Below are positions 32,955 to 37,500 of a stretch of 37,500 nucleotides of DNA, piece by piece (positions within the stretch are counted from its first letter, which is position 1; each line of letters begins with the position of its first letter). The notes under the pieces are model-generated. The model ran no database searches. It was not told where the DNA came from and was given only the letters and a program-made list of their open reading frames with translations. Both the position numbers and the translations under genes were made by a program. The stretch is from Cristatella mucedo (taxonomy: Eukaryota > Bryozoa > Phylactolaemata > Cristatellidae), in the NCBI GenBank assembly GCA_009760855.2, contig WPIO01000070.1, forward strand, positions 1 to 37,500, in the 5' to 3' direction.

Positions 32955-34027
32955 TAACAATAAATTTTAAAAGCACCATCAAATAGGCGAATCTCTTTTT
33001 AGCCACTTTACAGATGTTGCATGTAAAACATTACCATACATTTAGTGTTAGCATCCGCAAGGCAATCTGAGCAGAAGATACGATCAGGCAAGCAGACGAA
33101 GTAGAAATCACAAAGACCCATCAAATGATGCAATACAAAGGTGCATTCAAGGCTTCTTTTGAAATTTCATCGTTCCATGAGACCTTGTGACGTGGATCGG
33201 AGAGTTCCAGGTTTTGGTAGGATCTAAAATAAAGACATAGTCTTCTACTGTTTTCAGGCTCTTAAAAGTCAAGCCTACACAAATCGAGTTGCAACAGTGG
33301 GTGTACGACTCTTCACCTTGTGGGGCAGTAGTTCTGATAGGTATGGTGGAGCCAAAGAATAGAGAGACCTGAAAGTGAGCGACAGAATCTTGAAGTTGGT
33401 GGTGCTTGACTGAGAGCCAGTGCAGTCGGAGAGAATTGGTGTGATGTGGTAACTGCGATGCTCATGACAGACAAGCCTAGCTGTGGAGTTTTGCACCAGC
33501 TGTAATCGCCTGGTTGCACATGCTGGTATGCCAGCAAGATGTGAGTTGCAGAAGTCAAGACGTGATGTCACAAATGCAAGGGCCAACTTAGACGTGGTAT
33601 CCTTGTTAAAACAAGCCCGAATTAAAAAAATATAATTCATTGATATAGCGCCCCAAGATAATTTAATCTCTATTCAGGCACTTCACATATGCCTCGGGAC
33701 TCGAGCCCACGACCTCAGTCAGACCTTGGTCGGGGCGAGCACCTTAACCACTAGATCGAACCAGCTCGGCATTTTCGCAATGTTATGTGGCTGAATGTAG
33801 GCAGACTTGACTGTGGAGTTGGTGTGGTCACCTACAAAATTCAGATTGGAACAGGACACCTAGATTTCGAGCAGATTCAACAGGAGATATGCTTGCAGAG
33901 CCGATTTCGTGCTGAATCACACCTGGTTTGCCCATAACTATTCATTTGGTTTTATCACCATTCACTTTAAGATGGATTTCTGCCATTCATGTTTAGATAC
34001 CATCAATGCATGCATCGAGAGTGTCTA
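32955..34027 (-). mobile_element. LINE family 1, host copy: C-terminal half (left part)
   Basis: Minus strand. It runs from the CIDGI/MAEIHLKVNGDKTK-like region (about 34000) through an open frame at 33275-33640 (SRLDFCNSHL, QNSTARLVC) to the terminal hairpin at about 32965-33010. It is interrupted by SINE-1 at 33625-33778. The element continues at 35580-37500; the two parts are separated by a plus-strand LINE. Confidence 0.85.
33625..33778 (-). mobile_element. SINE-1 nested in LINE family 1
   Basis: Minus strand: tail (AAAATATAATTCATTGATAT), hairpin (GCGCCCCAAGATAATTTAATC), and head (CGGGACTCGAGCCC, CCTTAACCACTAGATCGAACC). It splits the codons for the HNIAKIR region of the host LINE. Confidence 0.9.
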
Positions 34028-35578
34028 GGTAATTCCACGTACTCGAGCGCTGGATGGGATCAAAACTACCAGCTGAACTCGTATATGGAAACTTCAAACC
34101 TTGCTAGTAAGTTCCAGTCTGGCTTTAGAGCTAATCACTCCACAGAATCAGCATTCCTTAGGGTATACAACGACCTACTTAGGAATGCAGACATGGGTAG
34201 AGTATCTCTGCTTTTTTTCTCGATCTTTTGGCAGCTTTTGATATGATTTATCACCAATTTCTTCTGGACCTCTTCTCATCTCGCCTGGTTATCAGTGGCA
34301 CTGCTCTGCAATGGTTCAGGTCCTATCTCAGTGGGAGACTCCAGAGTATTGACATGAATAGATAAAGCTCACCCGAGGTATCTCCGAAATATAGGGTACC
34401 TCAGGGCTCCGTGCTAGGTCCGGTTCTTTTAATGGTTTATGCTCTCCCTCTTGCTGATGTGATTGCCAAGCACAATCTAGGCTTTCACTTCTATGCGGAA
34501 GACACTCAGTTGTACCGTTGCTTTGATCCCTCCCAGCCTTCAAGCACCTCAAGTTCTCTCAACTCACTTGCTGCATGTATTGATGACATCTGCACGTGGA
34601 TGGCAGCAAATTTTCTAAAGCTAAGTGAAGATAAAATTAACTTACTAGTTATGGGCAAACGCAGTGTGATTCAGAAATTGGTAAGGTTGACGCTTATAAT
34701 TGACCCTGACAGCATATCTCTTATCGAATCAGCTCGAAATCTAGCTGTGATGATCCAAAGTGACCTCTCCAAACGACCACATGACCTCCACAATCAAGTC
34801 TGCCTACTTTCAGCTACATAACATTGCTAAAATTCGGGCTTGTTTAAACAAGGATACCACGTCTAAGTTGGCCCATGCATTTGTGACATCACGTCTTGAC
34901 TTCTGTAACTCACTGCTTGCTGGCCTACCGGCATGTGCAATCAGGCGATTGCAGCTGGTGCAAAACTCTGCAGCTAGGCTTGTCTGTCGTGAGCGTCGCA
35001 GTTTCCACATCACACCACATCTCGCCGACCTGCACTGGCTACCAGTCAAGCAACTGATCGACTTCAAGGTTTTGTCGCTCACTTTTAGGTCACCTAATTC
35101 TTTTTTTCCCCAGCCTATCTCTCAGATCTACTGCCCCACCAGGCAAAGCTACATACCACCCACTTTTTGAAATCCAGCAGTTTACAAATCACTTGTACAA
35201 ACCTCAAATCCTTTGGGAACCCTGCATTTAGTTCGTAGGCTTCCAAAGTCTGGAACTCACTCCCGACTTGCATCTCAACATCCCCTGACTTGACCACATT
35301 TTAAAAGAACATAAAACAACCTATTTATGACAGCATTTAGTGGGTCCCTGTGATTTGTCCTACACGTGGTTATGCACGATGACACTGTGCATGCTGCCAC
35401 TAACCAAACTTGCATACTGACCCTGTGCATGTCACCTCTAACCATGTTATTCATGTTATTTATCAAGCAATGCATTACTCACCAATCAATTGCGTTTCCC
35501 TTTTCAGCAAATGTAAAGTGCCTTGAAAGAGATTCAGTTCTCTGAGGGTGCTGTATAAAGTGCATTATTATTAAGTAA
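34028..35578 (+). mobile_element. LINE family 1, RT to 3' tail, inserted in opposite orientation into another copy
   Basis: 5'-truncated at the [14 protein letters not shown] region, it runs through RT, C terminus and 3' UTR to an ATT tail. The open stretch at 34411-34821 keeps MLGPVLLMVYALPLADVIAKH, but the catalytic motif reads YAED (GCGGAAGAC at 34495-34503), replacing one active-site Asp. Frameshifts occur near 34235 and 34790 and elsewhere. It is inactive, though one of the younger-looking copies. Confidence 0.92.
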
Positions 35579-35579
35579 A

Positions 35580-37500
35580 GGTACAATTGAGTGTTATCTG
35601 TATCGAAGGGAAAGCATAGATTGTGTTTGGAAAAACGGAGAGTAAACTGCACGAAGAAGCAGACCGAGCCCAGTGTCAATAGATAGCCGATACGTACGTG
35701 GTTCCTCATTCCTCAGATGATCTTTGTCCATTCTTATCAATACTCTGGAGTCTGCCACTTAGATGGAACTTGAACCTCTGCAGTGCAGTTCCGGTGATGC
35801 CTAGGCAAGATTAAAGATGCTCAAGAAGGACTTTGTGATCAATGGTATCAAATGCTGCCGAAAGATCACAAGGATAGGCAGAGAGACTTTAACCAAGTCT
35901 GCATTCAAAGAAGGTACACAATAAAACACATGCATACACCCTAATCAAGGCTAACTCTGTGAACCTAATTAGCTCTACACCAAAATTGGAGCTTACTTGC
36001 TAGGTTTGAGGTCTCAATATTAGTTGGTCGACCGCAACTCGTTCTATTGTCTTTGATAGGAACAACAGAAGAGAGGCTGGAGAAGGCTGCTAAGTCGTCT
36101 CGATCCAGCATTGCATTCTTAAGCATTGGCCTGACTAAAGCCTTTTTAAAATGTGCAGGAACCTGACCTGATGCTACGGACCTAGTTATTAGGTTAGTTA
36201 TGCATAGCAGCAGTAGATCTATGCATCGTAGGAGTAGGACTGTAGGCATAGAGTTTAGACGAAGAGTAGTCTTCTTTGACTGGAGATACATTTCAGAATT
36301 AGGTCACGTGTTGCCTCCTTGAATGTAGATATCGAGATAGTGGACGGACTCGCTGGGCTTGAGTCCTGCGTTGGTATAATTGGGGAACATGAGTCCAGAG
36401 GGATGCCGTGACTATCGGTATAGACTCGTTTATCTCGTCTATGTGGCTGATAAAGAAGCGATCGGCTAGGTCAGCACAAGAATAACTTAGTAAGAAACTA
36501 ATCTGGGAGCGGTTAGGAAATGGTTGATGGTAGACATATGCATTTTTGATTGGGCATCTTCGATCAACAATAGGTTTTTCGAAGCTAAATTTGGCCTTTC
36601 TATGATCGACTGGTATATTCCGCAGTAGTCTTTCTATGTCTGACGATCGACGGTCAATAATAATCTTTCACAGGCTTTCTCAAGCTTTGCATAGTTGATC
36701 TAGCTAGTTAATGTATGTGGCAAACCATGGGACTTCTGGGCGAGGGCCACATTAAGCTTAGTCGGAGGTGCAAATGCAATAAGAGAGTCAGCAAGTGTCG
36801 GGTTGTAGCATAATACCAATGATGATACGTCGGATGCAGGCTTGAGCAGCATGGGTGAAGGACATAATTTCGTTCTGACGGCATCAATGCCAAGGCTCAT
36901 GAGGTTACGTGATTCAGAAGATATTGCAGGCAGAGAAAAGCACACACGTTAGATTGACCTGGATCGACATATGATCCAATGAGGAGGATTCGGTAGTAGT
37001 AGGGGATGATAGCATACACTTGTGGAGACTATTTGATCGAGTGTGTGACCCTTCTTGTGAGTGGCATCATGCACATAAGCAACAAGAGAAACTGGGTCAA
37101 TTAGTTTACAAATTCAACACAAAATGCATCAGTTGGGTCGTTGAAATGAATGCTGAAATCACCCTTAATGAGAAAAGATCAATAGTCGGACCACATAATT
37201 GAAATAAGATCAGAGAAATCTGTGATAAAAGAGGACTTTTTACTGGTTGGGTGATCAATTCCTGCCTCTATTAGCAGTTTTTGTCGGAGATACTTAAAAC
37301 AAGAGATTCGATTAAATGCTTCGAGGGGACCACAAACGGTTTGCATTTGAGGATGAAACGGATGACACTATGCGACTCCTCTAATTTGTATTGATCTAGG
37401 GGTTTGAAAGAACGAGAAACCCATTGAGGTGGCATTGGCTTTAGTCTGTGTGTTAGTCGATCGGAACTAGGTCCGGCTTAAAGCTAGCAGATGGAGACCA
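35580..37500 (-). mobile_element. LINE family 1, host copy: endonuclease to RT (right part), runs off the window
   Basis: Minus strand; the only copy that reaches into the endonuclease domain. GDFSIHFND at about 37140-37170, then a THKKGHT-like block near 37045, are the C-terminal motifs of an APE-type endonuclease. A linker follows (ADRFFISHIDEI, near 36430-36470), then the RT start (ITNLITRSVASGQVPAHFKKALVRP, about 36110-36200). The catalytic block is ruined (PFDTDN, near 35605-35625). Many frameshifts and stops are present. The fragment stops at the inserted plus-strand LINE. Confidence 0.88.

Overview
This is a repeat-dense window from an animal nuclear genome, probably an invertebrate; the species cannot be told from the sequence. 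The signs are spliced genes with GT-AG introns, CpG-rich islands, tRNA-derived SINEs, decayed non-LTR retrotransposons of the L2/CR1 kind and long microsatellites. There are no bacterial-type operons, rRNA, true tRNA genes or CRISPR arrays. Composition is GC-rich with CpG islands between about 5.4 and 20 kb, and AT-rich beyond that.

The best gene is on the minus strand: a membrane-anchored JmjC/cupin-8 protein. Exon 1 (10695-11386) carries the start, a type-II transmembrane anchor and the front of the catalytic region, inside a CpG island. Exon 2 (5961-6096) lies 4.6 kb downstream, continues the same conserved block in phase, and ends on the likely first iron-ligand histidine. Intron 1 holds SINE and LINE pieces, three GA/CT tracts and a run of 33 G. 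A 128-bp CT tract (in the sense of the gene) sits just upstream of the exon 2 acceptor. The later exons were not found.

Other coding candidates are single exons. They are a C-terminal transmembrane exon (28799-28917, minus), an ankyrin-like exon with good splice sites (26617-26699, plus), a WD40-like pair of open segments (20300-20520 and 20690-20797, minus) and a charged coiled-coil terminal segment (2253-2446, minus).

Most of the rest is retrotransposon debris. Family 1 is an L2-like LINE with an APE-type endonuclease and a reverse transcriptase; its 3' end has a bipartite hairpin followed by an (ATT)n tail. Family 2 is a related LINE with a different 3' UTR ending in a TACAT-type repeat. 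SINE-1 is tRNA-derived and carries the family 1 3' hairpin, so it probably borrows that LINE's machinery. SINE-2 is tRNA-derived with an (ATTT)n tail. No copy is intact, and several are nested: SINE-1 in family 2, SINE-1 in family 1, family 1 in family 1 in opposite orientation, a family 1 tail in family 2, and SINE-2 in family 2.

Layout: 1-1.8 kb, family 1 copy and a solo tail; 1.8-4 kb, sparse sequence, a coiled-coil candidate and LINE scraps; 4.1-5.45 kb, giant GA block; 5.96-11.4 kb, JmjC gene; 11.4-12.0 kb, its promoter region; 12.0-14.2 kb, clustered LINE tails and nested elements; 14.5-15.2 kb, CpG island with a CTCF-like motif; 15.3-18.2 kb, two family 2 copies; 18.2-21.4 kb, unassigned sequence with weak exon candidates; 21.5-25.8 kb, SINEs and family 1 copies; 26-31.5 kb, AT-rich with the ankyrin and transmembrane exon candidates; 31.5-37.5 kb, nested LINE family 1.
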